This document shows, one piece after another, positions 42,128 to 50,759 of a DNA stretch of 64,000 nucleotides. Origin of the DNA: CS4-C045 sp963844115 (GTDB lineage: Bacteria; Planctomycetota; Planctomycetia; Pirellulales; UBA7805); contig CAWJNN010000046.1 in NCBI GenBank assembly GCA_963844115.1, positions 5,570-69,569 of the forward strand. The letters run 5' to 3'. The notes under the pieces are model-generated. The model had not been told where the DNA came from. It did not search any database and was given only the letters and a program-made list of their open reading frames with translations. How positions within the stretch are numbered: position 1 is the first letter of the stretch; every line of letters starts with the position of its first letter. Position numbers and translations under genes: made by a program.

Positions 42128-43628
42128 TCAGGCGATTAAATGTCTCGTGCCGGCGTGCATCACCATTTCCAATAAATTCGCCGCTTGTCGGCGTCCGCCA
42201 GACTTCCGTAATACTAATGCCATTCTTTCCGCCGCCTGGCGGAAGGATGGTTGCGTGATTAGTTGTGAAAGCTTGCCGGCGACGGAGCTGTGATTCATGT
42301 TCGCAAAATCAACTCGTAGCCCGCAACCTGCGTCTTCGATCCGTGCAGCGTTGTAGTGTTGGTCACCGAAGAACGGCATGACAAGCAGCGGGAGACCTTC
42401 CCACAGCGCTTCCTGAGTGCTGTTGCTTCCGCCGTGCAGCCAGGCGAGCCGGATGGCAGGATGCGCAAGCACGGCACGTTGCGCGACAAAGTTTTCAACG
42501 CGAATGTTCTCCGGCAGGCACGGCAGCAGCGATTGTTCGGCTGGCGACAACGACCACAGGACTTGAACTCCGCAGCGACCGAGCACGTTGACTAGCGTGG
42601 TGATGGCGTCAAGTGACATCGGGGCGCCTTGTGCTGGGGGCGCGCGCTGTGCGCGGGTCTCCGACCCCGCACATTCACTGACCGTAGGTCTCCCAGATCG
42701 ATGGAGACCTTCGGTCGATGATTCGGCGAGGTCGGAGACCTGCGCCGAGCGATTGTCGAGTGACGCGAGCGTTCCAAACGAGACGTAAATAACTCCATGC
42801 TCGACAGCGCCGTCGAGCCTCGCTTTCAAGTCGGTGTCCAGCGGTGCTGGTTGCGGACGGAAGATTGGACCGGTGATATGCACGCGAGGAGGCAGCGCGG
42901 GGTAATTCCAGGCCAAAGCAGGTCGTCACGATCGTCAGGTTATCGCGAAACTGTTCGCCGAAGGGCGCCGTGATTCCACATTCGGCGCGAACTTGCGCGA
43001 AGCGTGCTTGCCGCCCACGGGATTGCATACGTAACCAGAAAGGTAAGGCCCGGTTCACAACCCGCTGTCGCCAGCTCATGGCGGCTGGGAAACTGGTTGC
43101 GAAATGCGGCGCGGTTCTTTCGGAGGGCAACACGTTGCCCAGGACGCCGCTAAGCACCACGAATGGTACGCCGGCTTCATAGGCTGCATCGATTGCCGGG
43201 GCCGAAGCGTGGTCCGCGACCAACAGGTCCGGCTGCTGCTCGCGAACAATTTGACGCATCGTAGGCAACAGACTCGGATACCAGCGGATACTGCAGTCAA
43301 ACATACGTGCTCGACCTCGCCAGACGTTGCGGTCGGAGATTGAAGCGTCAGTCGCCGCTTGGAATTCCTGGCGGAAGTCGTGGCCAGCCAGCGCTCCTGT
43401 CGCTTCCCAGGGCAAGACTTGGACAGCAGAGTTTTCAATCCAATCTTGGGCGCTCGGTGCGATAGCAAAGCTGGTGCGGTAACCGCGCGACGAGATTTCG
43501 TCAGCCAATGCGATCAGGCGTGTCGCATGGCCGCGCAAGGGCGGCGAAGCAAACAGAATATGTTGTTGGCTCAAAGTACGTTTATCCCGACGAACGAAGC
43601 AGCGCGTCAATCGCGACGAAATGGGCAA
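42128..43628 (-). CDS. Family 1 (UGT/MGT-like) glycosyltransferase (one apparent frameshift)
   Basis: About 500 residues once joined. The N-terminal half has HILFASPPLRGHATRLIALA, the typical opening of GT-B enzymes such as macrolide and UDP-glucuronosyl transferases. The C-terminal half has VIYVSFGTLAS, LLPCLPENIRVENFVAQRAV and the donor motif LAWLHGGSNSTQEALWEGLPLLVMPFFGDQ. One extra base near 42905 splits it: TTCFGLE should continue as YPALPPRVHITGP. The residues encoded by 42640-42750, just after SFGTLASLDN, are a palindromic repeat read in frame. The start at 43628 is a TTG with no clear ribosome binding site; a later TTG at 43574 is nearer to the conserved domain. It would glycosylate a small hydrophobic acceptor, plausibly the lipopeptide. 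Confidence 0.82.
42656..42740. repeat. Palindromic repeat in the family 1 glycosyltransferase gene
   Basis: GGTCTCCGACC (42656) and GGTCGGAGACC (42730) are perfect outer arms, with a second GGTCTCC/GGAGACC pair inside. It is read in frame. Confidence 0.8.
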
Positions 43629-43768
43629 AGTGCAAAGCTTTGAAATGCTTGAAATCAGCGATTTGAAAAGAAATCCCGATCATTGTTTTCGGCATTTCCG
43701 ATCAGTGCAGTAAACCCGGAATGATTACGTAACCGTCATTCTTGCAATCATCATGCGTGGCTAGATCA

Positions 43769-45283
43769 ATGAAGTCCTTGAAGAATATCTTGGCAGCAGT
43801 GCAAGCGGTGCCGGTTTGGTGGTGGGTTCTGCTGATCACCGTGGTCGGCGCAGGCCTGCGTATTTACGACTTGGGTGGCGAGAGTATTTGGCTTGATGAG
43901 GCGCATACCTACCGTCGGATGACGGTGAGCCTGCCGGCGATGTTGGCTGACTGCCACCAGCGTGGCCAGGGCCCGTTGTATTACTTGCTCGCCCGTCCTT
44001 GGTGTGACGTGGCCGGTTGCTCCGAATTCGCGATGCGCTTTCCTGCGGCCGTGTTTGGCACCTTGTGCATTCCCATGATCTTTGTCGTTGCAGCAAAGTT
44101 ATGGAATAAGACAGCCGGGCTTTGTGCAGCCTGGCTTCTCACGATACATCCCTTTGCAATTCATTACGCACAGGAGGCGAGGCCCTACTCGCTGTTCTTG
44201 TTGCTCGCCCTGGGTTCCTATTTTGCGTTGCTAAAGTTGCTAGACAGAAATGATCATCGCTCGGGTGATCATCGCTGGCTGTGGGGATACGCTGCCTTCA
44301 CGACGGCCGCCTTGTACACGCATCCCTACGGTGTATTCGTTGCGGTTTCCCAAGCGTTGATCTTTATGTGCCACTTGTTATCAACTCGACAGCGCCCCGG
44401 CATCGGTCGGTGGAAGCAGCTTTATACCGCCGTTGGCCTGGTAACGGTGCTTTACCTGCCGCAGTTAATTCACCACGCTACCAGCTATATGGCTAACCCC
44501 GTTGCACGCATCGGGTGGATTAAGCAGCGATCATTTTTGTACATGTTGGAAATCCCGATTCGCCATAGCATGTACGATCCACTTGGCTATCTTGCGGCCG
44601 CTCTTGTCGCCGTAGCCATCTTGGTGGGACTCCGCCGAGGAACTGCGTTGTTAAAAGATACCGGGTTGGTACTGGTCGCGTCCGTCGCCTGCTCGTTCTT
44701 GCTTCTACCCTGGATAATGTCCGCGATCTCGAATCCGATGCTGGTTATCCGCTATACGATCGTCGCGATGGCTGCGTTCGCCTTGTTGCTTGCGTGGGCA
44801 GTCAGCACATTTCCCGCGCGGATTCGCGCATCGGCATTGCTCCTGTTAACCGTGGTGGCGGCGATCCCGCTGAATCACTACTTTACTTACGCTTGCAAAG
44901 AACCTTCGCGCACGATCGCTGCCGAGCTACGCGAACGGGTCCAGCCGGGCGATCTTGTCGTTTCGACGTCGTCAGGGTGCGATTATGCGTTGCGGTTTTA
45001 TATGGATGGCACACCCTTCGCCCCTCAGGTCTTCTCCGTAAGTAACCGCCGTGACCTGGCGGCGGCGCTGACCAGCACCAACCGCCTGTGGCTGATTCGG
45101 TCGTACGGCAATAATCGGCGTTGGAAGCCATTGGTGGAAGCGTCGACGCCGGTCGAGATCTTATCGGTCAATGATCCGCAGGTTTACATTGGCAAACGGC
45201 GCATGACCGCTCAGTTGTATAGGACATCTGAGCTGCGGAGGGCGGCTTACTACGCCAGGCAGGGTGCCACGCAGTTTCGATAG
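43769..45283 (+). CDS. Membrane glycosyltransferase, PMT/ArnT-like (GT39 class)
   Basis: A 504-residue protein with about ten hydrophobic segments. The first periplasmic loop has GESIWLDEAHTYRR, the acidic motif of GT-C enzymes that use polyprenyl-phosphate sugars. YAQEARPYSLFLLLALGSY follows in the pattern of this family. GT-C enzymes work at the outer face of the inner membrane, transferring sugars to lipid, glycan or protein. ATG 43769 is preferred to the TTG at 43742, although neither has a strong ribosome binding site. The gene is divergent from the family 1 glycosyltransferase. The frame is intact. The acceptor is unknown. Confidence 0.8.
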   Translation: MKSLKNILAAVQAVPVWWWVLLITVVGAGLRIYDLGGESIWLDEAHTYRRMTVSLPAMLADCHQRGQGPLYYLLARPWCDVAGCSEFAMRFPAAVFGTLCIPMIFVVAAKLWNKTAGLCAAWLLTIHPFAIHYAQEARPYSLFLLLALGSYFALLKLLDRNDHRSGDHRWLWGYAAFTTAALYTHPYGVFVAVSQALIFMCHLLSTRQRPGIGRWKQLYTAVGLVTVLYLPQLIHHATSYMANPVARIGWIKQRSFLYMLEIPIRHSMYDPLGYLAAALVAVAILVGLRRGTALLKDTGLVLVASVACSFLLLPWIMSAISNPMLVIRYTIVAMAAFALLLAWAVSTFPARIRASALLLLTVVAAIPLNHYFTYACKEPSRTIAAELRERVQPGDLVVSTSSGCDYALRFYMDGTPFAPQVFSVSNRRDLAAALTSTNRLWLIRSYGNNRRWKPLVEASTPVEILSVNDPQVYIGKRRMTAQLYRTSELRRAAYYARQGATQFR

Positions 45284-45320
45284 GGAACAAGCGAAAGACG
45301 AATTCCATGGCACCACAATG

Positions 45321-45418
45321 CTTCGACCACAGTGCTTCGACCACAGTGCTTCGACCACAGTGCTTCGACCACAGTGCTTCGACCACAGTGCTTCGACGGC
45401 CATGCTTCGACGGCCATG
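45321..45418. repeat. Tandem repeat of a 14-base unit
   Basis: Five copies of CTTCGACCACAGTG followed by two of CTTCGACGGCCATG, with partial units on both sides. The unit length is not a multiple of three and no gene is expected. It lies just after the GT39-class gene. Confidence 0.95.
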
Positions 45419-45491
45419 CTTCGACGGACGCGTTGCTCACCTTTGCGGTTTTTAGGAACGTGGAAAAAATAAGTTCGGTGTTTGATCCTCC

Positions 45492-45630
45492 ACCCTCCCG
45501 CTTGCGGGAGGGTCGCGAGGAACGAGCGGGGAGGGTTCTTCAAGATTGACATCAATGATGTAGTGACTTTTCCACGGTTGTTCAGCCCTCCCCGGAGCTG
45601 AGACTCCGACCCTCCCGCAAGCGGGAGGGT
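45492..45630. repeat. Paired CCCTCCCGC hairpins
   Basis: Two near-identical hairpins (ACCCTCCCGCTTGCGGGAGG at 45492 and ACCCTCCCGCAAGCGGGAGG at 45609), inverted in their loop, flank about 95 bases that carry GGGGAGGG and CCCTCCCC as another inverted pair. Together they look like one composite palindromic element between the convergent GT39-class and TolC genes. It may also act as a terminator. Confidence 0.8.
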
Positions 45631-45691
45631 GAGTTGTGTGGCCAAAATACCGAAGTTACTTTTCCCACGTTCCTTCGTCCTATTCGCTTCA

Positions 45692-47458
45692 TCAATAGCT
45701 TGCACGTCGCGCGTGCGACGCGCTGTCGGGTATCGGCGTCACATCTTGTTGCGGCAGGGGCGCTTCATTGACGAATCCAACGCCCAGCATGTCGAGCAAC
45801 GTGCTGCGAACCAGGTGCACTCCGACAATGGACAGGTTGTAGTCCACCAATGATCGAGAATACGCGGTCTCAGTTTCCGCCGTGCGACGTTGAGCTTCCA
45901 GCACCCGGTCCAGATCAGCATCTCCGGCCGCATGCCGTTTGATTTCCGCGTCCAAATGAATCCGCGCCGCATCGCGGCTCTTTCCCAGTGACCTCGTCAC
46001 GGCGAAGGCACGTTCGCGTTCGTTAAAGGCCTCGCGTAATTGGGCCGCCAGCTGCTTTTCTTGCTCAATAAGAATCGCCTGTTCGCGGCTTAGATGCAGC
46101 TCGGCATTGCGAGTTCCAGATTGCTCGCGACGATTGCCCAGTGCCCGGTCGACCTGGACGCCAGCCTGCCATCCTGTGAACGCATCGCCAAATAGAGTGG
46201 ACTGGTTGCTCAATTCAGCCAGCGGGCGACGATACTGTCCCACCAGGGCCACGTCCCACCGCTCCATATTGCGGGCGGCGATCACTTCCAATTCGCGTTG
46301 GGATACGTTGACCCGTTGTTTGCGAAGTTCGACGCGACGGTTCTGCGCCAACGCCAGCGATTCCTCCCAGTCAAATTGCAGCTCGGTTTCCAGCGGCTGG
46401 GTAGACGGTTGGACGAGCGAGTGGTCGACAGCTGGCAAACCGAGCAACGAGCGTAGCTTGAGTTCTACTGAATAGACGCCGCCTTTACCGGAGGATCCGA
46501 CCGCGGCATTCTGGAAGGCGGCATCGGCCGCATAGAACTGTTGTCTTGCCAGGGCTTCGAAATCAGCGGGACTGACGTTGGCTTCGACGCGACGCTGTTC
46601 AAGGTCCCAGGATCGCTGCGCAAGTTCTCGAGCGCGACGCTTCGTTTCCAGGTCCTGATAGGCAAAATGCAGCTCCCAATACGTATTGACCACCTCGGCG
46701 ACGTAATCACGAACGGCGCGCTCCATTTCGATATGAGACCGCTCAGAATTCAAGCGAGCGATTCGCACTCCACGATAGCTGCCAGTTTGAGCGTACGGTC
46801 CTGCGATCTCGTTAACCTCACGGCCAGCACCGCGCATTAGCGGCTGACGCACGGATGCGCCGACCGCAGCAAAAGCACCGGACGCGAGATCCGGATCATG
46901 GCCACCTAGTCCCCCGTAGGTCACGCGCGTTCCGGATCGATAGGTCTTGGTCCAGCCCGCACTTGCCAGCGACTGGGGTTGCGTGAAGGTACCGAACGTG
47001 CCTCCGGCCCCCGAGCCGCCCAGGCCTTGTCCGCCACCATTTCCGGTGAGCGACGATTGGAGCCGTGTATCGAATGCTGATTGCGCTGCTATCTGCCCCC
47101 CGTTGGGATCGGAATCGACGATCTGCGGATCGAACCGCGTTCGCACGGACTCGGGCGCAACCAGTACCCGGCCGCCGGCGTTACGAATGACCGGGCTGTT
47201 CTCCAATCCCATGCGAACGGCTGCCTCCAATGTCAGCGGTGTTCTTGGCAGGTGATCGATCTGACGCAGGGACGGCGGCGAAGGTGAAGGCGCCGGAGAC
47301 GCGTACGAGACGGATTGGATGGTCGGTGCAGGGATCGATGGGCTGGGCGGAACCACGTATTCTCCTGGGTGACGAAACACGATCGGCGTGTTTGTCTTAC
47401 ATCCGGCGACAGCAACGACAAGTATCGTTGTTACTAAACGGAGTTTCCCCCGAAACAT
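45692..47458 (-). CDS. Outer membrane efflux protein, TolC family lipoprotein
   Basis: A 588-residue protein. The N-terminus MFRGKLRLVTTILVVAVAGC ends in a lipobox, so Cys20 is the likely lipid attachment site. TolC features include PLTLEAAVRMGLENSPVIRN near 75-94 and long paired coiled coils (RELAQRSWDLEQRRVEANVS, and near the C-terminus EIKRHAAGDADLDRVLEAQR). The Gly-rich loop GNGGGQGLGGSGAGGTFGTF near 140-160 is unusual. TolC trimers form the outer membrane and periplasmic channel for type I and MacAB-like pumps. It is the natural partner of the adaptor at 33439 and the MacB-like gene at 34675, although about 10 kb away on the other strand. The frame is intact. Confidence 0.88.
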   Translation of the reverse strand: MFRGKLRLVTTILVVAVAGCKTNTPIVFRHPGEYVVPPSPSIPAPTIQSVSYASPAPSPSPPSLRQIDHLPRTPLTLEAAVRMGLENSPVIRNAGGRVLVAPESVRTRFDPQIVDSDPNGGQIAAQSAFDTRLQSSLTGNGGGQGLGGSGAGGTFGTFTQPQSLASAGWTKTYRSGTRVTYGGLGGHDPDLASGAFAAVGASVRQPLMRGAGREVNEIAGPYAQTGSYRGVRIARLNSERSHIEMERAVRDYVAEVVNTYWELHFAYQDLETKRRARELAQRSWDLEQRRVEANVSPADFEALARQQFYAADAAFQNAAVGSSGKGGVYSVELKLRSLLGLPAVDHSLVQPSTQPLETELQFDWEESLALAQNRRVELRKQRVNVSQRELEVIAARNMERWDVALVGQYRRPLAELSNQSTLFGDAFTGWQAGVQVDRALGNRREQSGTRNAELHLSREQAILIEQEKQLAAQLREAFNERERAFAVTRSLGKSRDAARIHLDAEIKRHAAGDADLDRVLEAQRRTAETETAYSRSLVDYNLSIVGVHLVRSTLLDMLGVGFVNEAPLPQQDVTPIPDSASHARRASY

Positions 47459-47694
47459 GCGTCGTCTTTCGTTACTGTTTTGCGCAGACGAAGGGCCCAG
47501 ACCGCAATCGGCCGGGATTCCTGCTAGCAGCGCATTCAGATAGCGGGGTTCGATTTACGAATGGATCCACTTCATTCATCGGCCTGGTATATTCGGCATG
47601 TCACGACGAATCCGAATGAACGTTTTAATTTGCCGTAAGTCGCCAGCTTATCAAACCATTAAACTCACCGAGCCGCCGGACAAGCACGAGTCGG
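47459..47694. other. Intergenic stretch upstream of tolC-like gene
   Basis: No gene is recognised. It should hold the promoter of the minus-strand TolC-like gene. If the histone-deacetylase remnant once extended further, its 5' part would have to lie here and beyond, but no homologous residues were found in any frame. Confidence 0.4.
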
Positions 47695-47976
47695 TTGGAC
47701 GAACTCAAGCAGCGGTTGCCGGGTTTCTTGGATTCGATAACTCGTTCGAAGTCCGTGGCCTTGGCGTTCTATAACGCGGGTACAGATGTCTATGAAGGCG
47801 ATCAGCTGGGCGGATTACACCTTACGGCCAGTGGTGTCTTGGATCGTGATCTTTATGTCGTCGCGGAGCTGCGGAAGCGTAAGATACCAACGGTGATGCT
47901 TCTGAGCGGTGGATATAGTAGTGAGAGTTACCAGTTGGTTGCCAATTCGGTCAATGAGTTGATCGCCCGTTACTAA
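47695..47976 (+). pseudogene. Histone deacetylase family C-terminal fragment
   Basis: A 93-residue reading from TTG 47695. VALAFYNAGTDVYEGDQLGG, LHLTASGVLDRDLYVVAELR and IPTVMLLSGGYSSES match the C-terminal third of bacterial histone deacetylase-like amidohydrolases, which normally have about 300 residues. The Asp of NAGTD is a zinc ligand in the full enzyme, but the His/Asp catalytic region is absent. Only 236 bases separate it from the divergent TolC-like gene, so the missing two-thirds cannot be hidden by a frameshift. It is best read as a 5'-truncated relic left by rearrangement. Confidence 0.7.
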
Positions 47977-47994
47977 AATCGGCGCTAACGTTCG

Positions 47995-48438
47995 ATGATT
48001 GCAACGATGCCCGTCATACGGCGCTTGACGCGCCTGCTCGGCTACGTGTGGACCTCGCCCTGGACGGCAGTGGGCTTCGCCATCGGTCTGGCCGGGGTGG
48101 CAACGGGAGGTCGAATGCGACGGCGGGGCCGGGTGATCGAGTTCCACGGCGGCGCCGTGACCTGGCTGCTCAATCGCTTGACCCGGAGTGATTTCAGGAT
48201 CGCCATGACGTTAGGTCACACGATTCTGGGGCAAACAGACGCTGCCTTGGATATTTCGCGCGAACATGAGATGGTTCATGTGCGTCAGTATGAGCGCTGG
48301 GGTCCGTTCTTTATTCCAGCTTATTTGGGATGTTCGCTGGTGCTGCTGCTGGCCGGCAGGGACGCCTATCGCGACAATCCGTTTGAGCGGGAGGCGTTCG
48401 GCGAGGGGGACTGCCACCACGACCACGGACGTCGCTAA
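47995..48438 (+). CDS. Small membrane-associated protein with HEMVH motif
   Basis: A 147-residue protein. It has one hydrophobic segment near residues 18-36, then SREHEMVHVRQYERWGPFFIP near 90-110, and a second hydrophobic stretch IPAYLGCSLVLLLAG. HEMVH fits the zinc-binding HExxH pattern of metallopeptidases, and EHEMVHVRQYERWG recurs in uncharacterised bacterial proteins. The C-terminus ends in a His-rich CHHDHGRR. No named family is recognised and the protein is short for an active protease. It lies 18 bases after the deacetylase fragment and 21 bases before rtcB, so co-transcription with rtcB is likely. Confidence 0.65.
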   Translation: MIATMPVIRRLTRLLGYVWTSPWTAVGFAIGLAGVATGGRMRRRGRVIEFHGGAVTWLLNRLTRSDFRIAMTLGHTILGQTDAALDISREHEMVHVRQYERWGPFFIPAYLGCSLVLLLAGRDAYRDNPFEREAFGEGDCHHDHGRR

Positions 48439-48459
48439 CACACGGGGAGATGAATCAGC

Positions 48460-49850
48460 GTGAATAGTCGACAGCTAGAAAAACTGGGCGTACCGGTAGA
48501 CTGCGTAAAGGATGCGATTGTAGCGATTCAGAACGTCGTCAAGAGTGGAAAGCCGAAAGGGCGAAATCTAAAGCAGCTGATTAAGTCAGTCCTTGAGTCG
48601 CCCTCCGACCACGTCGATGACGAACATCTGGGTTCGTTCGCCCGTTCGATTATCGAAGACCGGGAATTCGTCCGCGCAGAACCTGTCAGCTACCGAACCT
48701 GGGGCGAAGAATATATCGACGAGGCATCTCACGCGCAGATGCGGCAGGCTTGCCGTGTGCCAGTGGCAACCGGCGCCGCGCTGATGCCAGATGCGCACGT
48801 TGGTTATGGTCTGCCAATTGGTGGTGTGCTGGCCTGTGATAACGCGGTGATTCCCTATGCGGTAGGCGTCGATATCGCATGTCGCATGAAGCTGTCGGTG
48901 CTGGATATGCCAACCGAAACCATCAAATCGCGATTCAATCTCTATCGCGAGGCGCTGGAAGGCGGTACGCGCTTTGGCGTGGGTTCCAACTTTCAGAAGC
49001 CGAAGTCGCACGACGTGATGGATCAAGACTGGACGGTGAGCAAGATTACGCGCAAGCACCGGGATCGCGCGTGGCACCAGCTCGGTACGTCGGGTTCGGG
49101 AAACCACTTCGTGGAATTTGGCGTGCTGACGCTGTCGGAAGCCGATGATGAGATCGGCTTGGAGGCTGGCAGCTATGTTGCGCTATTGAGCCACAGTGGT
49201 AGCCGTGGGGTTGGCGCAGCGGTCTGTTCGACTTATAGCAACATCGCGCGGCGCAGCTTTCGCCAAAGTACGAGGACCTCGGCCGATTGGCCTGGCTCAG
49301 TCTCGACAGCGAGGAAGGACAGGAGTATTGGGCGGCGATGAACCTGATGGGTGACTATGCCGCCGCGAACCACGACGTCATTCACAAGTCGGTCTCGAAG
49401 CTGCTGGGCGCCAAGATCGTTGCGGGCGTCGAAAATCACCACAACTTCGCCTGGAAGGAGACCCATGGCGGCAAGGAAGTGATCGTCCATCGCAAAGGCG
49501 CGACGCCAGCGGCCGAAGGTGAACTGGGCGTGATTCCAGGATCGATGGCGGCTCCCGCTTTCGTCGTGCGCGGAAAAGGAAATGCCGAATCGTTGCGTTC
49601 CGCGTCACACGGTGCCGGACGCCGAATGTCGCGCACGAAGGCCAAGGAAAAGTACAACTGGCGGGCGGTCAAGAACGACTTGGAAAAGAAGGGAATTCGC
49701 GTTCTATCCGCGGGCGCCGATGAAGTGCCGGGCGTTTACAAGAACATTGAAGAAGTCATGCAAGAACAGTCCGACCTGGTCGCCATCGTCGCGCGATTCG
49801 ACCCCAAGATCGTCAAAATGTGCGACGACGGTAGCAAGCCGGAAGACTGA
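48460..49850 (+). CDS. rtcB: RtcB family RNA-splicing ligase (one apparent frameshift)
   Basis: About 463 residues once joined, the normal family length. RtcB joins RNA 2',3'-cyclic phosphate or 3'-phosphate ends to 5'-hydroxyl ends with GTP and Mn2+. Visible signatures: MPDAHVGYGLPIGGVLA, VGVDIACRMKLS (metal-binding Cys), GTSGSGNHFVEFG, LSHSGSRGVGAAV, VENHHNFAWKE, and SASHGAGRRMSRTKA, whose His accepts GMP. One missing base near 49250 breaks it: YSNIAR should continue as AQLSPKYEDLGRLAWLSLD. GTG 48460 has GGGGAGA nine bases upstream. In bacteria the enzyme serves RNA repair; no archease or RtcA partner is seen nearby. Confidence 0.92.
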
Positions 49851-49958
49851 CCTGCGCGAAACAGCCCGGCAGTACGGTCTACCGCTGGCGCGCTCGTTGA
49901 ACGATTGTTCCCAGCGCAATTACGTCTGCTATCATGGCCCAGAATGCCGTTGTCCACA

Positions 49959-50648
49959 CTAGAGTTCGAAATTAAAGCCATGTTTTGTCAGGCGGCGATA
50001 CGTCTTGCTGTCGAATTTGTAGAGCCTTGCTGCTCGATGCGCGACGTCGGTCTCGACTTCGTCGAGTTCGATTAAGATGCCCATGCTGAGGATTTTCTTG
50101 CGAAAATTGCGCTTGTCCAATGGGCGGTCGAGCACGACCTCGTAAAGGTGTTGAATTTGCCTTAGGGTGAATTTCGTTGGCAGCAGTTCGAAGCCCAGCG
50201 GCTGGTAGCGAACCTTGCCGCGAAGTCTTTCGTGTGCCATCCGCAGGATCGTCTGATGATCAAAGGCCAGGCGCGGCACATCGTGGGCCGCAAACCAGGC
50301 AGCATTTCGAGCGTCCGTAGCGGCTTGAACGCGATGATCGGAGAGTTTGACCAGGGCATAGTACGCCACCGTGACCACGCGCTGGCGCGGGTCGCGTTCA
50401 ATCGCTCCGATCGTGTACAGCTGCTCAAGAAATACATTTTCGATCCCCGTTTCCTCCTGGAGTTCCCGCAGAGCTGATTCCTCCAAGGTTTCGTCCATCT
50501 GGACAAAACCGCCGGGCAACGCCCACCGACCTTCGAAGGGGGGCGCGTCACGCTGGATCAGCAGTACTTTCAGATCCTCGTCGTCCAGTCCGAAGACGAC
50601 GCAATCGACAGTCAAGGCAGGCCGTGGGTGGCGGTAGCTGTATTTCAT
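49959..50648 (-). CDS. nrtR: NrtR-like Nudix transcriptional regulator / Nudix hydrolase
   Basis: A 229-residue protein from ATG 50648 (MKYSYRHPRPALTVDCVVFG). Residues of about 50-75 carry a complete Nudix box, GFVQMDETLEESALRELQEE then TGI, so hydrolase activity may be retained. The C-terminal region of about 150-229 (FTLRQIQHLYEVVLDRPLDK, RNFRKKILSMGILIE) is the winged-helix domain found in NrtR regulators of NAD metabolism, which sense ADP-ribose and release DNA. It lies 111 bases after an NAD synthetase gene on the same strand. A 21-base palindrome of NrtR type lies upstream of that gene. Together these make an NrtR role likely. A plain Nudix hydrolase of the same fold is the alternative. 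Confidence 0.82.
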   Translation of the reverse strand: MKYSYRHPRPALTVDCVVFGLDDEDLKVLLIQRDAPPFEGRWALPGGFVQMDETLEESALRELQEETGIENVFLEQLYTIGAIERDPRQRVVTVAYYALVKLSDHRVQAATDARNAAWFAAHDVPRLAFDHQTILRMAHERLRGKVRYQPLGFELLPTKFTLRQIQHLYEVVLDRPLDKRNFRKKILSMGILIELDEVETDVAHRAARLYKFDSKTYRRLTKHGFNFEL

Positions 50649-50759
50649 CTCGGTATCGAGTGTTGGACAGCGCAACTTTGACGCGACGCTATCGCATGGA
50701 AGCGGTCAACAGCAATTCGTTCCCCGTGTCCGCCGTGACCCCGTGGATGCTACCCCGGC

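Noticed and set aside
45161..45705. Apparent proteins with a 14-residue period after the GT39-class gene.
   Set aside because: They result from the 14-base tandem repeat and change frame with each unit.
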